Shown: piece after piece, positions 51,243-60,301 of the stretch
How positions within the stretch are numbered: the stretch's first letter is position 1
How the letters are laid out: each line of letters opens with the position of its first letter
Assembly: GCA_037481615.1 (NCBI GenBank)
Contig: JBBFLI010000001.1
Reading direction: 5' to 3' (one strand)
Length of the DNA stretch: 64,000 nucleotides
Source of the DNA: SpSt-501 sp037481615
Lineage (GTDB): Bacteria > Desulfobacterota > Desulfobacteria > Desulfobacterales > SpSt-501
Made by a program: the position numbers and the translations under genes
Notes under the pieces: model-generated
Told to the model about the DNA's origin: nothing
What the model saw: the letters and a program-made list of their open reading frames with translations, nothing else
The model's database searches: none

Positions 51243-52871
51243 CTAACCGAGGATTTCCTTGAGGTCGCCCTCGGCCGTGCCGATCGGCCGGATCCCGAAG
51301 TTCTTGACGAGCACATCGAGGACGTTCGGCGTGACGAAGGCGGGAAGCGAAGGCCCGAGGCGGATGTTCTGGATGCCGAGGTGGAGCAGGGCGAGCAGGA
51401 CACAGACCGCCTTCTGCTCGTACCAGGAGATGATGAGCGAAAGGGGAAGCTCGTTCACCGAGACGTTGAAGGCCTTGGCGAGCGCGCCGGCGATCTGGAC
51501 GGCCGAGTAGGCGTCGTTGCACTGCCCGATGTCCAGAAGCCGCGGGATCCCCCCGATATCGCCCAGCTCCTTGTCGAAGAACCGGAACTTGCCGCAGGCG
51601 AGGGTCAGCACAACGCAGTCCCGGGGGACCTTTTCCACGAACTCGGCGTAGTAGCTGCGGCCGGGTTTGGCCCCGTCGCAGCCGCCCACGAGGAAGAAGT
51701 GCCGGATGGCCTTGTTTTTCACGGCCGCGATCACCCGGTCGGCGACTCCGAGCACGGCGTTGCGCGCGAAGCCGACCATGACCTCCTTGCCGGGCTTGTC
51801 CTCGGCGAAGCCCGGCAGCTCGAGGGCGCGGTCGATCACGGGCTTGAAGTTCCGGTCGGCGATGTGCGTGACGCCCGGCCAGCCGACCAGGCCGCTCGTG
51901 AAGATGTTTTTCTTGTACTCCTCCTTCGGGCGCTGGATGCAGTTCGTGGTCATGAGGATCGCGCCCGGGAACTCGGCGAACTCGCGGATCTGGTTCTGCC
52001 AGGCGGTCCCGTAGTGGCCGTAGAAGTGGGGGAAGGCCTTGAGCTTGGGGTAGCCGTGGGTGGGAAGCATCTCGCCGTGGGTGTAGACGAAGATGCCCTG
52101 GCCCGCCGACTGCCGGAGGAGCTCTTCGAGGTCCTTCAGATCATGGCCGGAGACGAGGATCGCCTTGCCCTTCTTGTGCCCGAGCGGCACCCGCGTCGGA
52201 ACGGGGTGGCCGTAGGTTTTGGTGTTCCCGGCATCGAGCAGCTCCATCGCCCGGAGCGCGATCCGGCCGCATTCGAGGGCCATCTGGACCCAGCGGTCGA
52301 GGGGGAGGTCCCTGCGGTGCAGCGCGGCCAGGGCCTCGTGCACGAAGGCGTAGACGGCCTCGTCCTCCTCGCCCAGGATCTGGGCGTGGTCGGCGTAGGC
52401 GCACACGCCCTTGATCCCGAAGAGCACGGTGTGCTTGAGCGACAGGATGTCGGGGTTGTCGGCGGGGTAGGAGTGCAGGCCCCGGGATTCGGCCTGCTGG
52501 ACCATTTCCTCGGCCGTCTTCGCGGGCTGAAAGGAGGCGGCTTCGCCTCCGGCGTCGGTTCTGCCCCCGGCCGCCTTGACCCTGGCCTTCAGGCGCTCCC
52601 GGAGCTCGACCGCCCGGTGGATCAGCTCCACGAAGCGCGCGGGGTCGAAGTCGACATTGGTCAAGGTGGAAAAGGCCGCTTTCAGGGTGAACTCATTCGT
52701 CTCGGGATCCGAGACCTTGACCCGCCGGCCTTCGACGGCGACCTCGGAGAGGCCGATCAGGGCGTAGATCAGAAGATCCTGAAGGGCTGCGACGTCGGGC
52801 TGCTTGCCGCATACCCCGAGAACCGTGCAGCCGGTGCCTTTGGCCGTCTGCTCGCACTGGTAACAGAACAT
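51243..52871 (-). CDS. hcp: hybrid-cluster protein (hydroxylamine reductase / NO-related)
   Basis: A 542-residue Hcp (prismane) protein. The N-terminal cysteines C3, C6, C15 and C21 (MFCYQCEQTAKGTGCTVLG, then C) follow the class I spacing of strict anaerobes and bind a cubane cluster. Later cysteines around the VGGCDGAKPGRSYYAEF, LACGKFRF and GIPRLLDIGQCNDAYSA segments provide the hybrid 4Fe-2O-2S cluster ligands. It detoxifies hydroxylamine or NO, or acts as an S-nitrosylase. No hcr reductase gene is adjacent. It has a CRP/FNR-type operator upstream. Confidence 0.95.
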   Translation of the reverse strand: MFCYQCEQTAKGTGCTVLGVCGKQPDVAALQDLLIYALIGLSEVAVEGRRVKVSDPETNEFTLKAAFSTLTNVDFDPARFVELIHRAVELRERLKARVKAAGGRTDAGGEAASFQPAKTAEEMVQQAESRGLHSYPADNPDILSLKHTVLFGIKGVCAYADHAQILGEEDEAVYAFVHEALAALHRRDLPLDRWVQMALECGRIALRAMELLDAGNTKTYGHPVPTRVPLGHKKGKAILVSGHDLKDLEELLRQSAGQGIFVYTHGEMLPTHGYPKLKAFPHFYGHYGTAWQNQIREFAEFPGAILMTTNCIQRPKEEYKKNIFTSGLVGWPGVTHIADRNFKPVIDRALELPGFAEDKPGKEVMVGFARNAVLGVADRVIAAVKNKAIRHFFLVGGCDGAKPGRSYYAEFVEKVPRDCVVLTLACGKFRFFDKELGDIGGIPRLLDIGQCNDAYSAVQIAGALAKAFNVSVNELPLSLIISWYEQKAVCVLLALLHLGIQNIRLGPSLPAFVTPNVLDVLVKNFGIRPIGTAEGDLKEILG

Positions 52872-52924
52872 GGGAATCTCCTTTCGCTGAGGGTGGGGAC
52901 CGCTGTTCGACCGATCCGGGCCGC

Positions 52925-52967
52925 ATCCTACCGTGGTCGGCCCGGAACACGCATTGACCTAAATCAA
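52925..52967 (-). promoter_or_regulatory. hcp promoter with class II CRP/FNR-type site
   Basis: TTGAC-CTAA-ATCAA (52954-52967) is a near-perfect FNR/HcpR-type palindrome, 9 of 10 half-site bases. On the minus strand a -10, TAGGAT, lies at 52925-52930. Initiation near 52918 puts the site centre at about -42, the class II activator position. Confidence 0.6.
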
Positions 52968-53025
52968 CCCGTTCGCGGATCGAGCGAAAGGGCCTCTTGG
53001 GAAGGGATCGACGATCGGGCGGGCG

Positions 53026-53054
53026 TTGATCCGCGGGCGGAACTCTGCGATAGT
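53026..53054 (+). promoter_or_regulatory. promoter for argS
   Basis: TTGATC (53026-53031), a 17-nt spacer, GATAGT (53049-53054). The -10 with its flank TCTGCGATAGT is identical to the one at 8064-8074. Confidence 0.55.
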
Positions 53055-53106
53055 GCCAACTTCCGCTGCCCGCCGGCGGCTCATTTCGCTGTTCGAGGAA
53101 TATCCC

Positions 53107-54873
53107 ATGTTGCTCGCAAAATGGAAAGAGGCCGTTCTCGAGGAGATCGCCCGCGCCTGCCGGGCGGCCTTCGGCCGGGAGCCCCAGGGGCTCGACGTCG
53201 GCTACCCGCCGGAGGTCGAGCTGGGCGATTTCGCGGCCGCCTGTTTTCCTCTTGCGCGGCAGTTCCGCCTGAGCCCGGCCGAGATCGCGCGGCGGGTCGC
53301 CGAAGCGGCCGACCCCCGGCCCCCGGTCGCCGCCATCCGGGCGGCCGGGCCCTACCTCAACGTGACGCTCTCCCCGGCCGAGCTCTTCGGCTCCTCGATC
53401 GCCGCCCTGCGCGAAGCGGGCGGGCGCCTCGGCAATTCCGAGGCGGGGGCGGGCCGGCGGGTCATGGTCGAGTATCTCTCGCCCAACACGAACAAGCCGC
53501 TCCACCTGGGACACCTGCGCAACGCCGCCCTCGGGATCGCGATCACCCGGCTCCTCGAGGCGACCGGCCACCACGTGATCCCCGCCATTTTGATCAACGA
53601 CCGCGGCGTGCACATCTGCAAGAGCATGCTCGCCTGGCAGCGTTTCGCCGGCGGGGCGACCCCCGAGTCCGAGGGGATGAAGGGCGACCATTTCGTCGGC
53701 CGATGGTACGTGCGCTACGCGATCGAGTCCGAGAAGGACCCCTCGCTCGAGGCCGCCGTGCAGGAGATGCTGAAGCGCTGGGAAGCCGGCGACCCCGAGA
53801 CCCTCGCGCTGTGGAAGAAGATGAACGGCTGGGTCTACGCGGGGTTCGAGGAGACCTACCGCCGCTTCGGGATGCGCTTCGACGTCTTCTACTACGAGTC
53901 CGACACCTACCGGCTCGGAAAGGACGTGATCGCCGACGGCCTGGCCCGCGGGGTGTTCACGCGCGACGAGCGGGGAAACACCGTCTTCCTCTTGCCGGAG
54001 AAGCCCTTCGGCCGGGAGAAGGACGGATCGCTCAAGCGGGTCACGGTGCTCCGCCCCGACGGAACCAGCCTCTACATCACGCAGGACATCGGGACGGCCA
54101 TCCTCAAGGTGACCGAGCACGCCCTCGACGCCTCGGTCTACGTCGTGGGCAGCGAGCAGGAGCACCACTTCCAGTGCCTCTTCGCCATCCTCGAGGCGCT
54201 CGGTTTCCCCTGGGCGCGGGCCTGCCGCCATCTCTCCTACGGCATGGTCTATCTCCCCGAAGGCAAGATGAAATCACGCGAGGGCAAGGTGGTCGACGCC
54301 GACGACCTGATCGCGGGCATGGTCGAGCTCGCCGCCGAGGAAATCCGCCGCCGCGACCCCGAGGGGCGGCTCGACGAAGAGGAAATCCGCCGCCGCGCGG
54401 AGACCATCGGGGTGGGGGCGATCAAGTTCTACCTGCTCCGGGTGCGGCCCGCGCAAAGCATCCATTTCGATCCGGCGGAGTCGATCTCCTTCGACGGTTT
54501 TACCGGCCCTTACTGCCAGTATGCCTATGCGCGGATCTTCGGGATTCTCGAGAAGGCCGGCGAGCGCGGGGTTTCCGAGGAAGGGGCCGACTTCGGCCGT
54601 CTCGGGAACGCCGAAGAGAAACTGCTGCTGCGACACCTGCTCGAGTTCCCGGAGGAGGTCGCCGCGGCGGCCTCCGAGTTCAGCCCCGCGCGCCTCGCCG
54701 CGCACGTCTTCCACACGGCGCGCGCCTTCAACCAGTTCTACAACCGCCACGCGGTCCTGCAGGCCGAGAGCCCCGCCCTCGCCGCCGCGCGCCTGGCCCT
54801 GATCCACGCCGCGGCGCTCGTCCTGCGACGGGGGCTCGAACTCCTCGGGCTCGAGGTCCTCGAGAACATGTGA
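53107..54873 (+). CDS. argS: arginine--tRNA ligase
   Basis: A 588-residue class Ia aminoacyl-tRNA synthetase. An ArgS N-terminal tRNA D-loop-binding domain (about 1-90) is followed by the HIGH region in LSPNTNKPLHLGHLRN (153-168) and the ArgS-specific INDRGVHICKSMLAWQRF. The KMSKS counterpart is the degenerate GKMKSREGKV, which is common in ArgS. The C-terminal DALR anticodon domain begins near 470 (FTGPYCQYAYARIF). ATG at 53107 has GAGGAA 8 nt upstream. An upstream in-frame ATG at 53026 lies inside the promoter and is rejected. Confidence 0.95.
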   Translation: MLLAKWKEAVLEEIARACRAAFGREPQGLDVGYPPEVELGDFAAACFPLARQFRLSPAEIARRVAEAADPRPPVAAIRAAGPYLNVTLSPAELFGSSIAALREAGGRLGNSEAGAGRRVMVEYLSPNTNKPLHLGHLRNAALGIAITRLLEATGHHVIPAILINDRGVHICKSMLAWQRFAGGATPESEGMKGDHFVGRWYVRYAIESEKDPSLEAAVQEMLKRWEAGDPETLALWKKMNGWVYAGFEETYRRFGMRFDVFYYESDTYRLGKDVIADGLARGVFTRDERGNTVFLLPEKPFGREKDGSLKRVTVLRPDGTSLYITQDIGTAILKVTEHALDASVYVVGSEQEHHFQCLFAILEALGFPWARACRHLSYGMVYLPEGKMKSREGKVVDADDLIAGMVELAAEEIRRRDPEGRLDEEEIRRRAETIGVGAIKFYLLRVRPAQSIHFDPAESISFDGFTGPYCQYAYARIFGILEKAGERGVSEEGADFGRLGNAEEKLLLRHLLEFPEEVAAAASEFSPARLAAHVFHTARAFNQFYNRHAVLQAESPALAAARLALIHAAALVLRRGLELLGLEVLENM

Positions 54874-54921
54874 CCCCCGCCCGGCCCGTGCTGGCGCGCC
54901 CGCCGGCCGGCCGAAAAACGC

Positions 54922-54969
54922 TTGACAAGTGTTCAGGCTTTTGCTAATTGATATATATCACGATATATA
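54922..54969 (+). promoter_or_regulatory. AT-rich promoter with overlapping palindromic operator
   Basis: TTGACA (54922-54927), a 17-nt spacer ending TTGC, TAATTG (54945-54950, extended TGC upstream). Overlapping the -10 is TATATATC-AC-GATATATA (54952-54969), a perfect 8-bp inverted repeat, nested with TGATATATATCA (54949-54960). A repressor bound here would block the promoter. The GntR protein encoded at the end of this operon is the natural candidate. Confidence 0.55.
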
Positions 54970-55008
54970 ACAAACTGTTTTCGTTGCTAATTTGAAAATA
55001 TATCCATC

Positions 55009-56367
55009 ATGAATCGTCCCGTCTCTCCACTGCAGTCCCCCCTTCCCCGCCGGGGGGCTTCCGCCCCCTTTCCCCCTCCTCCGCCGCTGCCGATCCGGCT
55101 CGATCGTTTCCGGGAGGACTTCGAGGCCCTCGCGGCCATCGGCCGCACCGCGAGCGGGGGATCCGGCAGAATCGCCTTTTCCGAGGCCGACCGGCAGGCG
55201 CGCGCCTTCATCCGCGAGCGCATGGCCGATGCCGGTCTCGACGTCTACGACGACCCGGCCGGGAACATCCACGGCTTCCGCCCGGGAAGAGAAGCCGGCC
55301 TGCGGGTGGCCACCGGATCCCACTCCGACAGCGTCGAAAACGGCGGCCACTTCGACGGGGCGGTCGGCCTGCTCGGCGGCCTCGAGGTGATGCGCGCCCT
55401 CCGGGAGGCGGGCATCGTCACGCGGCGGGGTCTCGAGGTGATTTCCTTCCTCGCCGAGGAGCCGAACCGCTTCGGCCTGAGCTGCATCGGCAGCCGGGGT
55501 CTGTGCGGCAGGCTGACCCGCCGCGTGCTCGAAGAGCGGCGCGACCCCGAGGGCCGCGCCTTGGGGGAGGCGCTCCGTTCCATGGGGGTCTCCCCCGAAA
55601 CCCTGCTCGCGGTGAAGCCCGGCGATTTCCGCTACCATGCCTTCATCGAGGTCCACGTCGAGCAGGGCCGCACGCTCTTCGATCAGGGCGTCCCCCTGGG
55701 GCTCGTCACCGATATCGTCGGCGCCTACCGTTATCGCATCCGCTGGGTCGGCCAGGCCGACCACGCCGGCGGAACCCCGATGGACCGCCGCCGCGATGCG
55801 CTGGCCGCCGCCGCCGAGGGCGTTCTCGCCGTCGAGCGCGTCTGCCGCGGCTACCACGACCGCGACATCGTGGGCACGGTGGGGGTCCTGCGGGTGGTTC
55901 CGGGGGCGATCAACGTCATTCCCGGGGAATGCGAGATGATCCTGGAGGTGCGCGGAAGGGCGCACTTCCCGAAAGCCGTTCCCGTGGCCGAGATCCGCAC
56001 CGCTTTCGCGGAGATCGCCCGGCGGCGGGGGATCGCCCTCGAGACGGAAACGCTCATGGAAGATGAATCCCGGCCCGTCTCCGAGGCCGTCCTCGAGACG
56101 ATCGCCTCCTGCGCCGAGGCCCTGGGCTACCCCTACCTCCGGATGCCCAGCCGGACGGGCCACGACGCGATGCACCTCGCGGAGCACTCGCCGGTGGGCA
56201 TGATCTTTCTTCCCAGCCGGGAGGGGATCGGCCACCACCCGGCGGAGTGGACCGACGAGCAGGATATCGAGAAGGGATTGAGACTGCTCGCGGCCGCGCT
56301 CGTGAGGCTGGCCGAGGGGCAAGAGGGGGATGCGACCGTCCCGGAAACGTCGGCGAGGAGGCCATGA
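55009..56367 (+). CDS. N-carbamoyl-L-amino acid hydrolase / allantoate amidohydrolase family (M20 amidase)
   Basis: A 452-residue zinc hydrolase of the hydantoinase/carbamoylase branch of M20. Metal residues are H105 (SHSDSVENGG), D116 (FDGAVG) and E150-E151 (FLAEEPNRFG), with a later H in the GHDAM segment. EVHVEQGRTLFDQGVPLGLV (residues about 208-227) and the RIRWVGQADHAGGTPMD lid match the family. It would release ammonia and CO2 from an N-carbamoyl amino acid, ureidoglycine-type compound or allantoate. The N terminus has about 28 extra Pro-rich residues, and the ATG lacks a Shine-Dalgarno. It heads a tct operon, so the ligand is likely an imported N-carbamoyl acid. Confidence 0.87.
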   Translation: MNRPVSPLQSPLPRRGASAPFPPPPPLPIRLDRFREDFEALAAIGRTASGGSGRIAFSEADRQARAFIRERMADAGLDVYDDPAGNIHGFRPGREAGLRVATGSHSDSVENGGHFDGAVGLLGGLEVMRALREAGIVTRRGLEVISFLAEEPNRFGLSCIGSRGLCGRLTRRVLEERRDPEGRALGEALRSMGVSPETLLAVKPGDFRYHAFIEVHVEQGRTLFDQGVPLGLVTDIVGAYRYRIRWVGQADHAGGTPMDRRRDALAAAAEGVLAVERVCRGYHDRDIVGTVGVLRVVPGAINVIPGECEMILEVRGRAHFPKAVPVAEIRTAFAEIARRRGIALETETLMEDESRPVSEAVLETIASCAEALGYPYLRMPSRTGHDAMHLAEHSPVGMIFLPSREGIGHHPAEWTDEQDIEKGLRLLAAALVRLAEGQEGDATVPETSARRP

Positions 56368-56846
56368 AGCGCGGGGACGGCCTGGTCGGGTTCCTCTGGG
56401 TGGCCCTGGGCGGCTATGTCGTCTTCTCCGGGTTTCGACTCGGGTTCGGCTCCTTCGCCTCGCCGGGTCCGGGGTTCATCGCCGTCTGGGCCGGGTCGCT
56501 GCTCATCCTCTTCGCCGCCGGGCTCCTCGTCCAGGGACGGCGGCGACGACAGCCGGCACCGCCGGCCCCCTTCTGGGCCGAACCGGGGGCGGGACGGCGG
56601 GTTCTCCTCACCCTCGCCGGGCCGGTGGGGTTCACGCTGCTCTTGAAGTTTCTCGGTTTTTTCCTCTGCGCGCTCTTGATGCTCGTCTATCTCTTCCGGG
56701 CCATCCACCCCCACCGGTGGCGGCTCGCGCTCCTGCTCGCCGGCTCCTCGGCCCTGGTCTGCTTCGTGGTTTTCCAGTATTTTCTCCAGATCCAGTTCCC
56801 GCCGGGCCTCCTGGACCTGCATCGCCTGAAAGGATGGCTTCCCTGA
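56364..56846 (+). CDS. tctB: tripartite tricarboxylate transporter small permease TctB
   Basis: A 160-residue protein with four spans. The conserved FGSFASPGPGFIAVWAGSLL matches the motif of the other TctB in the window. It is coupled to the carbamoylase gene by an ATGA overlap and precedes tctA by 1 nt. It shares only the short glycine/proline motif with the first TctB, consistent with a separate transporter. Confidence 0.88.
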   Translation: MKRGDGLVGFLWVALGGYVVFSGFRLGFGSFASPGPGFIAVWAGSLLILFAAGLLVQGRRRRQPAPPAPFWAEPGAGRRVLLTLAGPVGFTLLLKFLGFFLCALLMLVYLFRAIHPHRWRLALLLAGSSALVCFVVFQYFLQIQFPPGLLDLHRLKGWLP

Positions 56847-56847
56847 C

Positions 56848-58350
56848 ATGGAGGTGATCGCAAACCTGGCCCAGGGATTCGGGGTCGCCGTCCAGCCGAC
56901 GAACCTCCTGTTCTGTTTCGTCGGCGTCTTTGTCGGCACCCTGATCGGCGTTCTTCCGGGGATCGGGCCGCTGGGGGCGATCGCGCTGCTCTTGCCGACC
57001 ACGTTTTACATCCCCCCCGAGTCGGCCCTGATCATGCTCGCCGGCATCTACTATGGGGCGATGTACGGCGGCTCGACCACCTCCGTCCTGGTGAACATCC
57101 CCGGGGAGGCGGCCAGCGTCGTCACCTGCATCGACGGCCACCAGATGGCCAAGCAGGGCCGGGCGGGGGCCGCCCTGGGGATTGCGGCTTTCGGTTCCTT
57201 CATCGGCGGCACGATCACCGTCTTCCTGCTCGCCCTGCTCGCCCCGCCGCTGGCGCGCATGGCGCTGACATTCGGGCCCCCCGAGTATTTCTCGCTGATG
57301 GTTCTCGGCCTGTGCATCCTCGTCTACCTCGCCAACGGGCCGATCTCCAAGGCGCTCGTCATGGCGGCCCTGGGGATCGTGCTCGGGATCGTCGGGACGG
57401 ACACGATTTCCGGCCGCAGCCGCTTCACCTTCGGCTTCTTCGAGCTGGACGACGGCATCGGGATCATCCCCGTCGTCATGGGGCTCTTCGGGGTCTCCGA
57501 GGTGCTGCTGAACGTGGAAAAGAAGATGGAGAGGAGCATCGCCGCGGTGAAGCTCAAGGGGCTGCTCCCCACGCGGCAGGATTGGAAGGAAAGCCTGGGG
57601 CCCATTTTTCGCGGCACCTTCCTCGGCTTTTTTCTGGGCATCCTGCCCGGCGGCGGAGCGATCCTCTCCTCGTTTGCCTCCTATGCGATGGAGAAGAAAC
57701 TTTCCCGGAAGCCCGAGTCCTTCGGCCGCGGGGCGATCGCCGGGGTCGCCGGGCCGGAAACGGCGAACAACGCGGCGACGGGGGGGGCCTTCATCCCGCT
57801 GCTCACCATCGGGATCCCGACCAACGCCGTGATGGCCCTCATGCTCGGGGCGCTCGTGATCCATGGGCTGCAGCCGGGGCCGTTGATCATGAAGGAGCAG
57901 CCCGCGCTCTTCTGGGGGACGATCGCCAGCATGTATCTCGGCAACGGGATGCTTCTGCTGCTCAACCTGCCCTTCATCGGCCTGTGGGTCCAGATCCTCA
58001 AGGTGCGCTATACGCTGCTCTTCCCCTTCATCCTGCTCTTCTGCCTGATCGGCGTGTTCGGCGTGAACTACAGCCTCCTCGACACCTGGCTGATGCTCGG
58101 CTTCGGCGTCTTCGGCTACATCCTGCGCAAGCTCGACTACGAGATGGCGCCGCTGGTCCTGGCCATGATCCTGGGGCCGCTCTTCGAGAACGCGTTGCGG
58201 CAGTCGCTGATCATCTTCAACGGCAACCCCCTGGTTTTCTTCACCCGCCCGATTTCGGGCGCTTTTCTGGCCGGCTCGCTGCTGCTGCTCCTCTCCAATC
58301 TGCTGCCCTGGATGCGCCGCCGGAAGAAATACCTGACAGACGACGATTGA
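56848..58350 (+). CDS. tctA: tripartite tricarboxylate transporter large permease TctA
   Basis: A 500-residue large membrane subunit. GVLPGIGPLGAIALLLP, GIYYGAMYGGSTTSVLVNIP and FFLGILPGGGAILSSF are the conserved TctA motifs, the same three as in the other TctA of the window. It follows tctB directly. The gene order here is carbamoylase-B-A-C, different from the C-B-A order at 43-46 kb. Confidence 0.94.
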   Translation: MEVIANLAQGFGVAVQPTNLLFCFVGVFVGTLIGVLPGIGPLGAIALLLPTTFYIPPESALIMLAGIYYGAMYGGSTTSVLVNIPGEAASVVTCIDGHQMAKQGRAGAALGIAAFGSFIGGTITVFLLALLAPPLARMALTFGPPEYFSLMVLGLCILVYLANGPISKALVMAALGIVLGIVGTDTISGRSRFTFGFFELDDGIGIIPVVMGLFGVSEVLLNVEKKMERSIAAVKLKGLLPTRQDWKESLGPIFRGTFLGFFLGILPGGGAILSSFASYAMEKKLSRKPESFGRGAIAGVAGPETANNAATGGAFIPLLTIGIPTNAVMALMLGALVIHGLQPGPLIMKEQPALFWGTIASMYLGNGMLLLLNLPFIGLWVQILKVRYTLLFPFILLFCLIGVFGVNYSLLDTWLMLGFGVFGYILRKLDYEMAPLVLAMILGPLFENALRQSLIIFNGNPLVFFTRPISGAFLAGSLLLLLSNLLPWMRRRKKYLTDDD

Positions 58351-58400
58351 AGCGGGAAGATCGAGGATTCCAGGGGGCAAGCCCGGAAAGGAGGACGAGG

Positions 58401-59369
58401 ATGAGAAAGAACACATGGGGTTTCGTGGGGGTTGCGGTCCTGCTCGGTGCGGCCCTGGCCGCAGGGGCGGCCGAGTACCCGGAAAAACCGGTCAACCTGG
58501 TCGTCGGCTTCGCGGCCGGCGGGGAAACCGACATCGTGGTCCGGGCGCTGAACGACAAGATCTCGGCCAACCTCGGCGGGCAGACCGTGGTCCTGAACAA
58601 GCCCGGCTCGGGCGGGCTGCTCGCCGCGCAGACGATCGCCAATTCCCCCCCGGACGGCTACAACCTGCTCGTGCTGAGCCTCTCTCATGTGCTGCGCCAG
58701 GCGGCCGATGAGAAGACCCCCTTCAACGTGCTCGCCGATTTCGAGCCGATCTGCCGTATCGTCACCCAGCCCATCGTGCTCGCCGTGAAGGGCGACTCGC
58801 GCTTCCGCACGATCGAGGAGCTGATCGAGCATGCCCGCGCGAACCCGAACACGCTCAACTTCGGCTCGCCGGGTGTGGGCAGCCTCGGCCATTTTTCGGG
58901 CGAACTCTTCAAGAGCGCGGCCGGCATCCAGTTCAAGCACGTGCCCTTCCAGGGGTCGGCGCCCGGGGTGACCGCGCTGCTCGGCGGCCACATCGATTTC
59001 CTGGTGACCGCGCGGCCGGCGATCACCGGCAAGGTGGCCTCCGGCGATCTCCGCATTCTCGCTTCCTTCACCGACAAGCGGCTGCCGGAAATGGCCGAGG
59101 TGCCGACCTTCGCCGAAAAGGGGTACCCGGCCGTCGTGATGTCCGGCTGGTTCGCCTTCGTCGCCCCGGCCAAGACGCCCCCCGCCGTGATCCAGAAGAT
59201 GGACCGCGCCGTCGCCAAGACCCTCGCCGATCCCGCCGTGATCGAGGCTCTCGGCAAACTCGGGTTCAACGCGGCGCACCTCGGCCCCCCCGAGCTGAAA
59301 GCCTTCATCGCCGGCGAGCTGAAACGGGCGAGCGAGATTGCCAGGAAAGAAAACATCGTGATTCAATGA
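58401..59369 (+). CDS. tctC: tripartite tricarboxylate transporter substrate-binding protein TctC
   Basis: A 322-residue Bug/TctC protein. AAAGGAGG sits 8 nt upstream. The signal peptide is about 1-24 (GVAVLLGAALAAGAAEY). YPEKPVNLVVGFAAGGETDI is the mature start, with LNKPGSGGLLAAQ as the carboxylate loop. It differs clearly in sequence from TctC at 43001. Its operon suggests a carbamoyl-amino-acid-like ligand. Confidence 0.92.
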   Translation: MRKNTWGFVGVAVLLGAALAAGAAEYPEKPVNLVVGFAAGGETDIVVRALNDKISANLGGQTVVLNKPGSGGLLAAQTIANSPPDGYNLLVLSLSHVLRQAADEKTPFNVLADFEPICRIVTQPIVLAVKGDSRFRTIEELIEHARANPNTLNFGSPGVGSLGHFSGELFKSAAGIQFKHVPFQGSAPGVTALLGGHIDFLVTARPAITGKVASGDLRILASFTDKRLPEMAEVPTFAEKGYPAVVMSGWFAFVAPAKTPPAVIQKMDRAVAKTLADPAVIEALGKLGFNAAHLGPPELKAFIAGELKRASEIARKENIVIQ

Positions 59370-59380
59370 ACCCCCCCGGC

Positions 59381-59403
59381 GGGGAGGGGCCTGCCCCCTC
59401 CCC
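59381..59403 (+). other. hairpin between tctC and gntR
   Basis: A perfect 9-bp stem (59381-59389 with 59395-59403) and a 5-nt loop directly after the tctC stop. Only scattered T residues follow (T-T-T-T at about 59423), so it is at best a partial terminator or an mRNA-protecting stem. Confidence 0.45.
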
Positions 59404-59472
59404 CCTCTCGGGGGCGGAGGCGTTTTGCACTTCGCGGGGGTTTCCGGCTCCGGAACCCGGAAGGGGGCTATC

Positions 59473-60258
59473 ATGCCGCGGTCAGCGTCCACCCGCCGAG
59501 GCTCACCCCTCCGGCGCCGCCCGCGGGCCATCGCCCGGTACCGCCTCGTGCAGGACGGGCTGATGAACCGCATCGAGAAGGGCGAATACGCCCCGGGGGA
59601 CAGAATCCCCACGGAAAAGGAAATCGCGCGGATCTACGGCGTGAGCGTGGGCACGGTCAAGACCGCCCTGCTCCAGCTCGTCCACCAGGGGCTGCTGCAC
59701 CGCATCCAGGGCAAGGGGAGCTTCGTTTCGGGGTCGTTGATCGGCAGGGAGCAGCTGCGGCTCTATCACTTCGTGCAGGGCTTCGACGACGAGGATGCGC
59801 CCCTGCAGGTGAAGTTCCTCGGCCTGCAGCGGGGGGAGCGGAATGCCGAGGCGGCGCGCTGGTTGCGGCTGAAACCCGGGCAGCCCCTGTTCCGGGTCGA
59901 CCGCCTCTTCGCGATGGGCGCCACCCCCGTGGTGCTGACCTCTTCCTTCCTGCCCGGGCGGTTGTTTGCGGGCTTCGAGGAGCTGCCGCGGGAGGAACTG
60001 GAAACCCGGCCCCTCTACCGGCTGGTGGAGGAACGCTACCGGCTGCCCACCCTGCGCTACCGGGAGATGTTCTCGGCCGTCCTCGCCGACGGGGAAAGCG
60101 CTTCCCGGCTCGGGGTGCCGCCGGGGTTCCCGCTGCTGCGGATCGAGATGCTCGCGCTTTCCTTCCGCGACCGCCCCATCGAGTACCGCCTGAGCCTGTG
60201 CCGCACGGACCGCGCCCGGCTCTTCCGCCTGCCGCTCCGGGCGATGGCTTCGGCCTGA
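59473..60258 (+). CDS. GntR/HutC-family transcriptional regulator
   Basis: A 261-residue regulator. The winged helix at about 22-85 has GDRIPTEKEIARIYGVSVGT and QGLLHRIQGKGSFV, followed by a UTRA ligand-binding domain (about 100-255, with QPLFRVDRLF and IEYRLSLCRTDRARL). The start at 59473 has AAGGGGG 5 nt upstream. It ends the carbamoylase-tctBAC operon and probably controls it in response to the imported acid. The palindromes at 54949-54969 are the best target. Confidence 0.88.
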   Translation: MPRSASTRRGSPLRRRPRAIARYRLVQDGLMNRIEKGEYAPGDRIPTEKEIARIYGVSVGTVKTALLQLVHQGLLHRIQGKGSFVSGSLIGREQLRLYHFVQGFDDEDAPLQVKFLGLQRGERNAEAARWLRLKPGQPLFRVDRLFAMGATPVVLTSSFLPGRLFAGFEELPREELETRPLYRLVEERYRLPTLRYREMFSAVLADGESASRLGVPPGFPLLRIEMLALSFRDRPIEYRLSLCRTDRARLFRLPLRAMASA

Positions 60259-60301
60259 CCGCCGCCCGGTTCCCCCCCCGCCGCCGGTCGAACCCGGGGG
60301 G

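Noticed and set aside
51210..54947. A 1245-codon open frame on the plus strand, antisense to hcp and running through argS in another frame
   Set aside because: Both real genes have complete domains and correct starts. The long frame is low-complexity Arg/Gly/Asp-rich, typical of shadow frames in GC-rich DNA.
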